64,000 nt of DNA from Streptomyces sp. NBRC 109706 (GCF_000974485.1 NZ_BBOM01000009.1:248001-312000); one strand, 5' to 3'. Shown: positions 39,678 through 49,222, counted from the first letter of the stretch. Notes: generated by a model not told the origin, from the letters alone. Numbers and translations are program-made.

Positions 39678-41032
39678 CAGTCGCGGTACCTCTCGGCGAC
39701 CTCGTCGGCGAGCCGCTGCGAGGCGGTCAGGGCGTCCTCGACGCTCTGCTGTCCCGCGATGGCGCCGCTGATCTCCTGGGAGACCCGGGTGCCGAGGTCG
39801 GCGAACTCGGGGATGCCGACGAACTGCACGCCGGGCGCGGGGCGTTCCTGCACGCCGGGGCTGATCGGGTCGGCCTCGTTGATGGCGTCCCTGGTCACCT
39901 CGTAGAACGCGGCGGCGGCCTGCTGGTAGTCCGGGTTGTCGTAGGTGGAGGAGCGCTTGCCGGCGGGGACGTTCTCCCAGCCGAGGGTTTCGCCGACCAG
40001 TTCCTCGTACTCGGCGCTGGACGCCCAGGAGATGAACTCCCAGGCGGCGTCGGCGTTGTCGGATGCCTTCTGGATGCCCCAGGCCCAGGTGTAGAGCCAG
40101 CCGGAGCTGTCGGTCTGCTCGACGGGCGCGGCGACATAGCCGATCCGGCCGCGCACCGGGGAGTCCTCGGCCTCCAGGGAGCCGGCGCCGGCGGTGGCGT
40201 CGTACCACATGGCGGTGTTGCCCTGGACCATGTTGTTGAGGCATTCGGCGTAGCCGGCCTGGGCGGCGCCCGACTCCCCGTGCTCGCGGACCAGGTCCAC
40301 ATAGAACCCGACCGCCTCGACGAACTCGGGGTCGGTGAGCCCGGCCTGCCAGTCGGCGTGGAACCAGGTGCCGCCGAAGGTGTTGACGACGGTGGTCAGC
40401 GGCGCGATGACCTCGCCCCAACCGGGCAGCCCACGCAGGCAGATGCCCTTCATCTCGGCCTCGGCGCCGTCGATCGTGGCGGCGAAGTCGGCGACCTCGG
40501 TCCAGGTGGGGCGGTCCGGCATGGTCAGTCCGTGTTCCTCGAACACGTCGGTGCGGTACATCAGGAACGACGACTCGCCGTAGAACGGCTGGGCGTAGAC
40601 GCTGCCGTCCGCGCCGGTGAGGGAGGTCTGGATGGGTTCCAGGATGTCGTCCACGGCGTAGTCGGCGTCGTCGGCGAGATAGTCGTCGAGCGAGTGCAGC
40701 CAGTCGTTGCCGGCGTAGATGGGGGTCTCGTAGTTGGAGATGGTGGCGACGTCGTACTGGCCGGACTGGTTGGCGAAGTCCTGGCTGATCTTGTCCCTGA
40801 CCTCGTTCTCCGGCAGGACGGTGAAGTTGACGTCGATGCCGCTCTGTTCGGTGAAGTGTTCGGCCGTCAGCTGCTGGAGCTGGGTCATCTGGGGGTTGTT
40901 GACCATCAGGACGTTGATGCTGTCGCCGTCGGACGAGCCGGAGCCGCCGGCTCCGGAGCAGGAGGTGACCAGCAGTCCGGCCGCCATGGCGACGGCCAGG
41001 GCGCACCGGGTGCGTCGGGACGAAGGGGACAT
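39677..41032 (-). CDS. Sugar/polyol ABC transporter solute-binding lipoprotein
   Basis: The 451-aa extracellular binding protein has lipobox LLVTSC at about 25, a Gly/Ser linker, then a family-1 solute-binding domain with YDVATISNYETPIYAGNDW and AWGIQKASDNADAAWEFISW. The sequence resembles the sorbitol/mannitol (SmoE-like) subgroup, which agrees with the dehydrogenase in the operon and the DeoR-type regulator upstream. The first gene of the transporter operon starts at 41032. The exact polyol is not determinable. Confidence 0.88.
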   Translation of the reverse strand: MSPSSRRTRCALAVAMAAGLLVTSCSGAGGSGSSDGDSINVLMVNNPQMTQLQQLTAEHFTEQSGIDVNFTVLPENEVRDKISQDFANQSGQYDVATISNYETPIYAGNDWLHSLDDYLADDADYAVDDILEPIQTSLTGADGSVYAQPFYGESSFLMYRTDVFEEHGLTMPDRPTWTEVADFAATIDGAEAEMKGICLRGLPGWGEVIAPLTTVVNTFGGTWFHADWQAGLTDPEFVEAVGFYVDLVREHGESGAAQAGYAECLNNMVQGNTAMWYDATAGAGSLEAEDSPVRGRIGYVAAPVEQTDSSGWLYTWAWGIQKASDNADAAWEFISWASSAEYEELVGETLGWENVPAGKRSSTYDNPDYQQAAAAFYEVTRDAINEADPISPGVQERPAPGVQFVGIPEFADLGTRVSQEISGAIAGQQSVEDALTASQRLADEVAERYRD

Positions 41033-41124
41033 GTGGGGTACTCCTGAGGTGGTGGAGGCCGTGCGGGATCACCCCACCCGCGAGGCGGGGGTGGGTGGTT
41101 GGCGGGATCGGGCGGGGCGCCGGG

Positions 41125-41886
41125 TCAGACGCGGATGACCTGGGGCCCCTGATGGAGATAGCGGTGGGCCTCGGCTGCCGGGAGACGCACGCTGGTGACG
41201 ATGGTGTCGAAGTCGGAGACCTCGGCGAAGCGGCAGAAGCTGGCGGCGCCGAACTTGGTGTGGATACCGGCGAAGACGCGGCGCCTGGAGGCCAGCACCG
41301 CCTGCCGTTTCACCTCGGCGACGGCCGGGTCGGGGGTGGTGAGGCCGTGTTCCCTGGAGATGCTGTTGGCGCCGATGAAGCCGAGGTCGATGACGAAGCC
41401 GGCGAGCATCTTGGTGGTCCAGCTGTCCACGGTGGCCAGCGTCGCCTCCCTGACCCGCCCGCCGAGCAGCAGCACCGAGAACTCGCTGACCTGCGCCATC
41501 GAACTGGCCACCGCCAGGGAGGCGGTGACCAGGGTGAGTCGGCGGTCACGCGGCAGGCATTCGGCGATCAGCTGCGGGGTGTAGCCCTCGTCGACGAAGA
41601 TGGTCTCGGCGTCGCCGACCAGCTCGGCCGCGGCCGCCGCGATGCGCCGCTTCTCCGGCACATGGCGGGTGGAGCGCGCCGCCAGGGTGGTCTCGAACCC
41701 GGCGCTCTCCACCGGGTAGGCGCCGCCATGGGTGCGGCGCAGCAGCCCGTGCGCCTCCAGCACCCGCAGATCGCGGCGGACGGTCTCCCGCGCCACCCGC
41801 AACTCCCTGGCCAGCTCCGCGACCTCGACGGAACCCGCGCGCCGCGCCGCATGGACGATGGCGCGCTGACGCTCTACCGCGGTCAC
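41125..41886 (-). CDS. DeoR/GlpR-family regulator
   Basis: The 253-aa regulator has an N-terminal winged HTH (about 6-58: VEVAELARELRVARETVRRDL, RRTHGGAYP). A DeoR C-terminal sugar-phosphate sensor follows, with IFVDEGYTPQLIAE and LGFIGANSISREHGLTT. These proteins repress sugar operons until a phosphorylated sugar binds. It lies 92 bases upstream of the binding-protein gene on the same strand and likely controls the polyol operon. The start is a GTG. Confidence 0.88.
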   Translation of the reverse strand: MTAVERQRAIVHAARRAGSVEVAELARELRVARETVRRDLRVLEAHGLLRRTHGGAYPVESAGFETTLAARSTRHVPEKRRIAAAAAELVGDAETIFVDEGYTPQLIAECLPRDRRLTLVTASLAVASSMAQVSEFSVLLLGGRVREATLATVDSWTTKMLAGFVIDLGFIGANSISREHGLTTPDPAVAEVKRQAVLASRRRVFAGIHTKFGAASFCRFAEVSDFDTIVTSVRLPAAEAHRYLHQGPQVIRV

Positions 41887-42192
41887 TCTGCCTCCACGAC
41901 GGTCCGGTCTCTCCCAGCTGTGCCCGAATGGGCCCGTACGGAGATTTGTACCGTCGGAGAGCGGCGTCGAACAGAGGGCAACTGCTCAGGATCATGCCCG
42001 GTTGTGCCCGTTGTTTGCGCCGGGCGGCGGGTGGACGGCGCAGCTCAGCGGCGCGCGGCGGGGCGCGGACGCCGCCCGGCTCGCCCGTTTCCGGCCAGCC
42101 TCAGCCCGCTCGGGGCCCGGACGCCCGGAAACTGCCCGAGCGGGCGCAGCAACGGCCGCGTCGGTGCGGACGGCGCGGACGGCGCGGACGGG
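41887..42192. other. Intergenic gap, no gene seen
   Basis: This 306-base gap upstream of the DeoR gene has no credible coding frame. It should hold the regulator promoter. TGCCCG recurs at 41925, 41996 and 42005, which might be half-sites for the DeoR protein, and GGACGGCGC-type units repeat at 42172-42192. Neither is conclusive. Confidence 0.5.
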
Positions 42193-42417
42193 TCAGCGGC
42201 GTCTGGCGGCGTAGACGCCGCAGAGGGCGCCGATGGCGAGGGTGAAGAGCAGCGCCAGCCAGAGCGGCATGGTGACCTCGGGGATCAACAGCCTGATCCT
42301 GGTCTGGCGGGTGTTGCCGAAGATGAAGATCAGCGTCAGCACGGCGATCACCAGCATGATGATCCGGCCGGGAGTGAAGAACTCGTTGGTCCGTGGGGCT
42401 CTCGTCCTGGTGGTCAT
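42193..42417 (-). CDS. Small LapA-like (DUF1049) membrane protein
   Basis: The 74-aa protein has two hydrophobic segments (about 19-34 and 51-71) and the DUF1049 pattern FGNTRQTRIRLLIPEVTMPLW between them. In proteobacteria LapA helps LPS assembly; in actinomycetes the role is unknown. The ATG at 42417 starts a plausible MTTRTRAP N-terminus. It stands alone between the DeoR gene and the CBS-domain gene. Confidence 0.75.
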   Translation of the reverse strand: MTTRTRAPRTNEFFTPGRIIMLVIAVLTLIFIFGNTRQTRIRLLIPEVTMPLWLALLFTLAIGALCGVYAARRR

Positions 42418-42497
42418 GACCCCAGGATGAGAGCGAAGGCGGCCGTCCGCCCGCCGAGCCGGGAAGGGGGACGGCCGCCAGGGCGCTCGGGGCGCGC

Positions 42498-42914
42498 TCA
42501 GGCGTAGACGCGTTCGACGAACTCGGCGAGCTGGTCGTCGCTCAGCACCCGGGCCAGATCGGCCTCGCTGATCATGCCGGCCAGGCGCTTGTTCTCGTCG
42601 ATCACCGGCAGGCGGCGGATCTGGTGCGTCTCCATCTCGGCGAGCACCTCGTCCACCTCGGCCATGGTGTTGATCCAACGCGGGGTGCCCCGGCACAGGT
42701 CCCCGGCCGTGACCTTGGCCGGGTCGTGGCCGGCGGCCACCACCCGCACCACGATGTCACGGTCGGTGATGATCCCGCAGAGACGTTCGTCGACGTCGCT
42801 CACCGGAAGCGCGCCCACGTCCAGCTCGCGCATCAGCTGCGCGCCCCGGTCCAGGCTCTCGGTGGCGGGAATCCACTGTGCGCCGGGGTTCATGATGTCC
42901 GCGGCGATGGTCAT
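42498..42914 (-). CDS. Tandem CBS-domain protein
   Basis: The 138-aa protein consists of two CBS domains (about 8-60 and 75-128), with VSDVDERLCGIITDRDIV and VIDENKRLAGMISEADLARVL. Such stand-alone CBS pairs bind adenine nucleotides and often belong to dormancy or stress regulons. GGAGGG lies seven bases before the ATG at 42914. No partner enzyme is adjacent. Confidence 0.88.
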   Translation of the reverse strand: MTIAADIMNPGAQWIPATESLDRGAQLMRELDVGALPVSDVDERLCGIITDRDIVVRVVAAGHDPAKVTAGDLCRGTPRWINTMAEVDEVLAEMETHQIRRLPVIDENKRLAGMISEADLARVLSDDQLAEFVERVYA

Positions 42915-43046
42915 GAGGGGTCCCTCCTCGAACATTTCGGTTGGGTGGTTCTCATGCCTCCCCACCATGCTCGACGATTCGCCCCATCTGCGCCATTCGG
43001 GTGAGTAGCCGCCCGTCGGCCCGTGACGTAGTCCGCCGCGCCGTTC

Positions 43047-45059
43047 TCAGTGCGCCTCCCGGCCGCCGTCCAGGTCCAGCTCCGGCACATCGTCCCGGTC
43101 CAGGCCGAACGCGCTTACGTAGAGGGCGAGTTCGGCCTCCAGGGCGCGGCGGATGGTGGCCGCGCGGCGGAAGCCGTGGCCCTCGCCCTCGAAGGTGAGA
43201 TAGGCGTGCGGCACCCCCCTGCCGGCCACCGCCGCCAGCAGCCGTTCGGCCTGCTCGGGGCGGCAGATCCGGTCGTCCAGGCCCTGGAGCAGCACAAAGG
43301 GGGCGACGATCCGCTCGGCGTGGTGGACGGGGGAACGTTCCCGGTAGCGGTCGGGGACATCGTCCAGCGGGCCGATCAGCGACTCCAGATAGTGCGACTC
43401 GAAATCGTGGGTGCCGTCCCTGGACCAGCCGACCATGTCCAGCAGCGGATAGCTGATGGCGCCGGCGGCGTAGAGGTCGGCCGTGTCCGGGTCGGTGAGC
43501 GAGGCGGCGGCGGTGTAGCCGCCGGCGCTGCCGCCGCGGATGCCCAGCCGGGCCGGATCGGCGGCGCCCTCGGCGACCAGGCCACGGGCCACGGCGGCGC
43601 AGTCCTCGACGTCGACCACGCCCCAGTTGCCGCGCAGCCGCTCGCGGTAGGCGCGGCCATAGCCGGTGGAGCCGCCGTAGTTGACCTCGGCGACGCCGAT
43701 GCCGCGCGAGGTGAAGTAGGCGATCTCCAGATCGAGGGCGAGCGGGACATGGTCGGTGGGGCCGCCGTGCGCCCAGATCACATAGGGCGGCGCCGCGCCG
43801 GGCGGCCCGGTGAACCCGGGGTGGCGCGGCGGATGCACCCAGGCGTGCACCTCGCGGCCGCCGGGGCCGTCGAAGACCCGGGCCGCCGGCCGGGAGTGGT
43901 GCTCCGGGTCGACCCGGTCCTCGTGCCGCTCGGCCAGCACCCGGCAGTGGCCGGTGGCGGTATCGAGACAGACCACCTCGTAGTCGCGGTCCGGTCCCGC
44001 CGCGATGCCGACGACCCGCTCGCCGGCCGCCGCCAGCGAGGGCCACCAGGCGGTCCAGGGGCCGACGGCGTCCGCCAACTCGCCGGTGGCCGGGTCGAGT
44101 ACGGCCAGTCGCGAGGTGCCGAGACCGTGCAGCACGGCGATGGTACCGTGCGGCAGCGGAACCATCCAGCGCAGCCCGATCCGCCAGAGCGCGTCGCCGA
44201 ACTCTTCTTGTTTCGCACAGAGGTTGGTGACCGTGCCGGTGTCCGGGTCGATCCGGTGCGGCTGCCACCAGCCCTCGCGGTCGGTGAGCGCCAACAGGCT
44301 GCCGTCGTGGGCCCATTCGACCTGGGTGACGGATTCCGTCGGGCCGCCGGCGAGGATCCGCGAGGGGCGGAGCCGGCCGTCGTCCGTGACCTCGGCGAGC
44401 AGCAGTTCGGTGCCGTCCCAGGGCATCCGGGGGTGGTCCCAGGCCAGATAGGCGATCCGGGAGCCGTCGGGCGAACGACGGGGGCCGGTGACAAAGCGGT
44501 GCCGGTCGTCCGTCAACTCCCTTATCGCGGACCGGTCCTCGGCGGCCGAGCCGTCCAGCGGCACGGCGACCAGCAGCCGGCGCAGATCGCTCGGCCCGGG
44601 GCCGGTGAACTCCTCAAGGACGCACCAGACCTCGTCGCGTTCGGGCACCAGCAGCGGATCGCACCAGCGGAGCCCGCCGCCCACCTCGGAGGTCGGGGTC
44701 AGCACCCTGGGCGCGGCGCCGCCGGGGGCGTCCGGCTCCAGGGCGTGCAGGCGCTGGTCGGCGAAGTCGGTGAAGACGATCAGCGGGCCGCCCTCGGCGC
44801 GCGCCGTGCCGGCCCAGGGGAAGCCGCCGTACTCGATGACCCGGTTGCGGACGTTCCAGGGCGCCGGCAGCGCGGAGACCGGCGCGGTGTCCCCTGGGCG
44901 CAGCCGCAGCAGCGCGCGCCGGCCGCCCTCGGCGGGGCGCGGCGCCGTCCACAAGATCTCGTCGCCGACCACGCCCAGCGCCTCGGGGCGCCCGTCGTGC
45001 TGGGCGACCAGCGCGGCGTCGATGGGTGAGGGCCAACTTCCGTACGGAGCCTGGGGCAT
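43047..45059 (-). CDS. S9-family prolyl-oligopeptidase-type peptidase
   Basis: The 670-aa serine peptidase has a seven-bladed propeller domain (about 60-400, with repeated DPxTG and SPDGSRIAYLAWD elements) and a C-terminal alpha/beta-hydrolase domain. The nucleophile is in RGGSAGGYT, the acid in LQGLDDRICRP and the histidine in EGEGHGFRR. It has no signal peptide, so it acts inside the cell on short peptides. GGGAGGAC lies eight bases before the ATG. It is the third gene of a peptidase cluster with M20 and M55 genes. Confidence 0.9.
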   Translation of the reverse strand: MPQAPYGSWPSPIDAALVAQHDGRPEALGVVGDEILWTAPRPAEGGRRALLRLRPGDTAPVSALPAPWNVRNRVIEYGGFPWAGTARAEGGPLIVFTDFADQRLHALEPDAPGGAAPRVLTPTSEVGGGLRWCDPLLVPERDEVWCVLEEFTGPGPSDLRRLLVAVPLDGSAAEDRSAIRELTDDRHRFVTGPRRSPDGSRIAYLAWDHPRMPWDGTELLLAEVTDDGRLRPSRILAGGPTESVTQVEWAHDGSLLALTDREGWWQPHRIDPDTGTVTNLCAKQEEFGDALWRIGLRWMVPLPHGTIAVLHGLGTSRLAVLDPATGELADAVGPWTAWWPSLAAAGERVVGIAAGPDRDYEVVCLDTATGHCRVLAERHEDRVDPEHHSRPAARVFDGPGGREVHAWVHPPRHPGFTGPPGAAPPYVIWAHGGPTDHVPLALDLEIAYFTSRGIGVAEVNYGGSTGYGRAYRERLRGNWGVVDVEDCAAVARGLVAEGAADPARLGIRGGSAGGYTAAASLTDPDTADLYAAGAISYPLLDMVGWSRDGTHDFESHYLESLIGPLDDVPDRYRERSPVHHAERIVAPFVLLQGLDDRICRPEQAERLLAAVAGRGVPHAYLTFEGEGHGFRRAATIRRALEAELALYVSAFGLDRDDVPELDLDGGREAH

Positions 45060-45113
45060 GACCGATGTCCTCCCGGATGGCAATGACTGATGGACTGTCG
45101 GGCTGTCGGGCAG

Positions 45114-46508
45114 TCAGAGTGCGCGCAGCGCCCGGTCGAGCGCCCGGGTGCCGAAGTGCAGCGCCTCGACCGGCACCCGCTCGTCGACGCCGTGGAACAT
45201 CGCCTGGTAGTCGAAGCCCTCGGGCAGCCGCAGCGGCATGAAGCCGTAGTTGGTGACGCCGAGCCGGGAGAACTGCTTGGCGTCGGTGCCGCCCGACATG
45301 CAGTAGGGGATGACCCTCGCGTCCGGGTCGAAGTGCAGCAGCGCGTCGCGGAGCACGGCGTAGGTGGGGGCGTCCACCGGGGCCTGGAGGGGGATCTCGT
45401 GGTGCAGGAAGTCCCAGTCGACGTCGGGCCCGGTGAGTTGGTCCAGCGTCGCGGCGAACTCCCGCTCCGTGCCGGGGAGTACCCGGCCGTCGACATGGGC
45501 GCCGGCGCTGCCGGGGATCACGTTCACCTTGTAACCGGCGTCCAGCATGGTGGGGTTGGCGCTGTTGCGGACGGTGGGGGCGAGGAGTTCGGCGGCCGGC
45601 CCCAGCAGGGCGAGCAGCCGGTCCACCGAGGTGGCGAGACGTTCGGGGTCCGGGTCTTCGAGGTCGGGCAGCGGCACCCCGTAGACCCTGGCCAGCTCGG
45701 CGAGACCGGCGCGGACGGTGGGGGCGAGCCGGACGGGCCAGCGGTGTTCGCCGATCCTGGTGACGGCGGCCGTCAGCCGGGTGACGGCGTTCTCCGCGTT
45801 GATCTTGGAGCCGTGTCCCGCGCGGCCCTGGGCGGTGAGGGTGAGCCAGGCGGTGCCGCGTTCGCCGGCGGCCAGCGGGTAGAGGCGGCGGCCGTCGCCG
45901 GGGTGGAAGGTGAAGGCGCCGGACTCGCCGATGGACTCGGTGCAGCCGTCGAACAGCTCGGCGTGCTGTTCGGCGAGGAACCCCGAGCCGAAGGAGGCGG
46001 TGTCCTCCTCGTCGGCGGTGAAGGCCAGCACCACGGGGCGCCGGGGGCGCACGCCGGCGCGCGCCCAAGCGCGCACCACGGCGAGAACCATGGCGTCGGC
46101 GTCCTTCATGTCGACCGCGCCCCGGCCCCAGACCACGCCGTCGCTGATCTCGCCGGAGAACGGGTGGACCCGCCATTCGTCGGGGTCGGCGGGGACCACG
46201 TCCAGATGGCCGTGGACCAGCAGCGCGTCGGCCGAGGGATCGCTGCCCTCGATCCGCGCGACCACATTGGTGCGGCCCTGGGCCTTCTCCAACAGCGTCG
46301 GCTCGATGCCGACTTCGGCAAGACGCTCGGCGACGTACTCGGCGGCCGGACGCTCGACGCCGTCGCCGCCGCCCCGGTTGGTGGTGTCGATCCGGATCAG
46401 CTCGGAGGTGAAGCGCACCGCCTCGTCCAGCGCCCGGGCGTCGATATGCGGCGGCGCCTCGGGCGCGGCCGGGGCCTGGGCGGACGTCGGGGCCTGGGGC
46501 TCAGCCAT
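45114..46508 (-). CDS. M20-family metallopeptidase
   Basis: The 464-aa protein has the M20 metal site HGHLDVVPADPDEW (about 98-111), WGRGAVDMKDADAM, TADEEDTASFGSGF with the catalytic glutamates, and a dimerisation domain with GRAGHGSKINAENAV. Family members are carboxypeptidases, aminoacylases or dipeptidases. It overlaps the upstream D-aminopeptidase gene by eight bases, so the two are co-translated. The first ~20 residues are an Ala/Pro-rich extension. Confidence 0.88.
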   Translation of the reverse strand: MAEPQAPTSAQAPAAPEAPPHIDARALDEAVRFTSELIRIDTTNRGGGDGVERPAAEYVAERLAEVGIEPTLLEKAQGRTNVVARIEGSDPSADALLVHGHLDVVPADPDEWRVHPFSGEISDGVVWGRGAVDMKDADAMVLAVVRAWARAGVRPRRPVVLAFTADEEDTASFGSGFLAEQHAELFDGCTESIGESGAFTFHPGDGRRLYPLAAGERGTAWLTLTAQGRAGHGSKINAENAVTRLTAAVTRIGEHRWPVRLAPTVRAGLAELARVYGVPLPDLEDPDPERLATSVDRLLALLGPAAELLAPTVRNSANPTMLDAGYKVNVIPGSAGAHVDGRVLPGTEREFAATLDQLTGPDVDWDFLHHEIPLQAPVDAPTYAVLRDALLHFDPDARVIPYCMSGGTDAKQFSRLGVTNYGFMPLRLPEGFDYQAMFHGVDERVPVEALHFGTRALDRALRAL

Positions 46509-47337
46509 ACCATTCCTCCACGGCGGCGGACACCATGGTGGTGACCGTCTTGAAGCAGCGAATTCCCTCGTACATGGTGGGCGCCGTATAGGCGACGCGC
46601 CGCTCGGCGGTCTGTTCCACGCCGGGCACCAGGGCGGCGGCGCCGGCCAGCTGTTCGGCGTCGAAGTCGATCTCCACGGTGCGCGGCCTGGGCCCCGCCG
46701 GGGGGTGCCGCACCGCGAGCGCGGCGGCCCGGGTGGCGCCCTCGGTGATATCGGCCGCGGTGCGGGCGGGGGTGCGGCAGATCGCCGCATAGCGGGACAC
46801 ATGGTCCTTGACCGCGACGCCCACCGCCCCGGGGGCGTACCCCTTGGCGTCCTCGCAGGTCAGATCGTCCCCGGTGACCAGCACCACCGGGGTGCCGTAC
46901 TCGGCGGCGACCAGCGAGTTGAGCAGGCCCTCGCTGGCCCGGACGCCGTCGACGAAGACGCCGGTGAGGGAGTTCCCCAGATAGGTGTGGGCCAGCACCC
47001 CGGGGGCGCCGGCGCCGGTGTGGTAGCCGACGAACGCGATCCCGTCCACGTCGCCGTGCTGGACGCCCTCGACCATGCTGAGGTCCTTGTGCCGGCCGGT
47101 GAGCAACTGGGCCCGGTCGTCGAGCTGTTCGAGGAGCAGATTGCGCATGGTCATATGCGCCTCGTTGACGAGGACCGTATCCGCGCCGCCGGCGAGGAAG
47201 CCGGCGATGGCGGCGTTGACGTCCGAGGTGAGCATCGGCCGGCAGCGCTGCCATTCGGGGGTGCCGGGCAGGCAGTCGGCCGGCCAGGTGACGCCGGTGG
47301 CCCCCTCCATATCGGCGGAGATAAGGATCTTCGTCAT
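46501..47337 (-). CDS. M55-family D-aminopeptidase, DppA-like
   Basis: The 278-aa protein starts MTKILISADMEGATGV with the DppA metal motif (D9, E11). It continues with VNEAHMTMRN, GYHTGAGAPG and TYLGNSLTGV, and VTGDDLTCEDAKGY. DppA is a self-compartmentalising zinc enzyme that removes N-terminal D-amino acids, for example D-Ala-D-Ala. Together with the overlapping M20 gene and the S9 peptidase it may form a peptide or wall-peptide salvage operon. Confidence 0.9.
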   Translation of the reverse strand: MTKILISADMEGATGVTWPADCLPGTPEWQRCRPMLTSDVNAAIAGFLAGGADTVLVNEAHMTMRNLLLEQLDDRAQLLTGRHKDLSMVEGVQHGDVDGIAFVGYHTGAGAPGVLAHTYLGNSLTGVFVDGVRASEGLLNSLVAAEYGTPVVLVTGDDLTCEDAKGYAPGAVGVAVKDHVSRYAAICRTPARTAADITEGATRAAALAVRHPPAGPRPRTVEIDFDAEQLAGAAALVPGVEQTAERRVAYTAPTMYEGIRCFKTVTTMVSAAVEEWYG

Positions 47338-47360
47338 GGGGGGAGACGTTACCTTCGCGT

Positions 47361-48257
47361 TCAGCCCACAGCCAGATCGCGCGCGCCCCCGCGAGCGCCG
47401 TTCACCTCCTCGGCGAGCCGGCGCAGCGCCTCGGCGCCCGGGGTGCCGGGGGCGGCGCTGAACACCTGGAGCTGCTGCCCCATCCGGCCGGGCAGCGGCG
47501 GCACGTGCAGCGTCTCGTAGTCCAGCTCCAGCGGGCCGACGGTGGGGTGTCCGAACCGCTTGCTGCCTTCCCCGCACATCCGCACGTCGCCGGCCGCCCA
47601 GCGGGTCCTGAAGTCGGCGCTGCGCTCGGCCAACTCCGCGACCAGCTCGGCGAGTTGATCGTCCTCGGGGTAGCGCCCCACGGCGTGCCGCAGCAGCGCC
47701 ACCACCTCCTGGCGGCGGTCCGGCCAGTCGGGGAAGGTCTCCCCGGCGGACGGGTCGAGGAAGAGGTGACGCGCCTGGTTGCGGTCCCTGACGGCCGGCT
47801 CGTCGAGCCCGCCGAAGAGGGCGGAGCCCAGCGCGTTCCAGGCGAGCAGCTGCAGCCGCTCGTCGAGCACCACGGCCGGCAGCCCGGCCAGCCCGTCCAG
47901 CACCCGGCGCAGCTCGGCCCTGATCGGTCCCGGCGAGGGCGCGGGGCGCGGGGCGGTGGCGCGCGGCCGGCCGGCCAGCGCGGTCAGATGGGCGCGGGCG
48001 GTGTGGTCCAGGCGCAGCGCCCTGGCCAGCGCGTCCAGCACCTCGGGGGACGGCTGGTTGGCGCGGCCCTGCTCCAGCCGCACGTAGTAGTCGACGCTGA
48101 TCCCGGCGAGCCGGGCCAGCTCCTCGCGGCGCAGGCCGCTCACCCGACGGCGACGCCCGCCGTCGACGCCCACGCTCTCCGGGGCGATCCGCGCCCGGCG
48201 CGCCTGGAGAAAGGCCCCCAACTCCCGGCCGCTGTCCCTGAGTCTGTCCGCCGCCAT
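47361..48257 (-). CDS. XRE-family regulator with MmyB-like ligand domain (copy 1)
   Basis: The 298-aa regulator has a Cro/C1 HTH (about 35-95: RRVSGLRREELARLAGISVDYY, RLEQGRANQPSPEVLDAL). An MmyB-like PAS-fold domain follows (about 110-280), with WNALGSALFGG, RNQARHLFLDP and ELLDYET-like elements; it may bind a fatty acid. It is divergent from an NAD(P)H oxidoreductase, 125 bases apart. The same pair occurs again at 57630-59445 in opposite orientation. Confidence 0.85.
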   Translation of the reverse strand: MAADRLRDSGRELGAFLQARRARIAPESVGVDGGRRRRVSGLRREELARLAGISVDYYVRLEQGRANQPSPEVLDALARALRLDHTARAHLTALAGRPRATAPRPAPSPGPIRAELRRVLDGLAGLPAVVLDERLQLLAWNALGSALFGGLDEPAVRDRNQARHLFLDPSAGETFPDWPDRRQEVVALLRHAVGRYPEDDQLAELVAELAERSADFRTRWAAGDVRMCGEGSKRFGHPTVGPLELDYETLHVPPLPGRMGQQLQVFSAAPGTPGAEALRRLAEEVNGARGGARDLAVG

Positions 48258-48382
48258 GGCTCCAGTATCGCGCCGGAGGCGACGCGGCCTCCGCGAGGGT
48301 GGGACCGCCGGTCCCAGGAACGCCGGTCCTCCGGTCGCGCCGGGCTCTGGCTGCGCCCTGGCCGAGCTGCGAGAACTGGGGC

Positions 48383-49177
48383 ATGACCACGCATGACAGC
48401 GCGGCCGGGACCGGCCGCAAGGTGTTGATCGTCCATGCCCATCCGGAGCCCCGTTCGCTGACCGCCTCGCTCGCCGCCTTCGCCGAGGCGGAGCTGCGCG
48501 CCGCCGGCCATCGGGTGCGGACCTCCGACCTCCACGCGATGAAGTGGAAGGCCACGGTCGACGGCGACGACTTCCCGGGACATGACCCCGCCGAACGGCT
48601 CGATGTGATGGGGGTGTCCGAACGGGCCTTCGACGCCGGTACGTTGACCGCCGATGTGGTGGCCGAGCAGGAGAAGCTGCGCTGGGCGGACGCGGTGGTG
48701 TTCCAGTTCCCGCTCTGGTGGTTCTCGATGCCGGCCATCCTCAAGGGCTGGTTCGACCGGGTGTTCACCGCCGGCTTCGGCTACGGCGACAGCTCGATGC
48801 CCAAGTACGGCGAAGGCACCCTGGCCGGACGCCGGGCGCTGCTCTCGGTGACCATCGGCGCCGACGAGCCCTCGTTCTCCGCGCGGGGCATCAACGGCCC
48901 GCTGGCCGATGTGCTCTATCCGCTCCAGCACGGGGTGTTGTTCTTCACCGGGCTCGCGGTGCTGGAGCCGTTCCCGGTGTATGGCGCGCCCGAACTGGAC
49001 GAGGAGGGGTACGCGCGGGTGACCGCCGCCTACCGGGAGCGGTTGGCCGGGCTCTTCTCCGAGCCTCCCCTGCCCTATCTGAGCCTGCGCGACGAGGACT
49101 ACACCAGGGATCTGGTGCTGCGTACGGGCCGGGAGCGGCGTCCAGGGGCGGCGGGGATGGGGCTGCACCTCGGCTAG
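48383..49177 (+). CDS. NAD(P)H-dependent oxidoreductase, NQO/KefF type (copy 1)
   Basis: The 264-aa flavodoxin-like protein has LIVHAHPEPRSLTASL (about 15-30, FMN/FAD phosphate loop), FQFPLWWFSMPAILKGWFDRVF and SVTIGADEPSFSARGINGP. It likely reduces quinones or other electrophiles by two electrons using FAD and NAD(P)H. It is transcribed away from the MmyB-like regulator, the usual target arrangement. A paralogue lies at 57630-58409. Confidence 0.87.
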   Translation: MTTHDSAAGTGRKVLIVHAHPEPRSLTASLAAFAEAELRAAGHRVRTSDLHAMKWKATVDGDDFPGHDPAERLDVMGVSERAFDAGTLTADVVAEQEKLRWADAVVFQFPLWWFSMPAILKGWFDRVFTAGFGYGDSSMPKYGEGTLAGRRALLSVTIGADEPSFSARGINGPLADVLYPLQHGVLFFTGLAVLEPFPVYGAPELDEEGYARVTAAYRERLAGLFSEPPLPYLSLRDEDYTRDLVLRTGRERRPGAAGMGLHLG

Positions 49178-49184
49178 GGCGGGC

Positions 49185-49214
49185 CCGGGGGCGGGCGGTG
49201 CCGCCCGCCCCCGG
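49185..49214. terminator. Bidirectional hairpin terminator between convergent genes
   Basis: CCGGGGGCGGGCGG (49185-49198) and its exact complement (49201-49214) form a 14-bp stem with a minimal loop. It is placed between two convergent stop codons and is followed by a T-rich CTCTTCGTTC. Confidence 0.8.
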
Positions 49215-49222
49215 CTCTTCGT

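Noticed and set aside
41069..41097. Hairpin upstream of the polyol-binding-protein gene
   Set aside because: CACCCCACCCGC and GCGGGGGTGGGTG do not pair cleanly, needing a bulge or slipped register; not strong enough to list.
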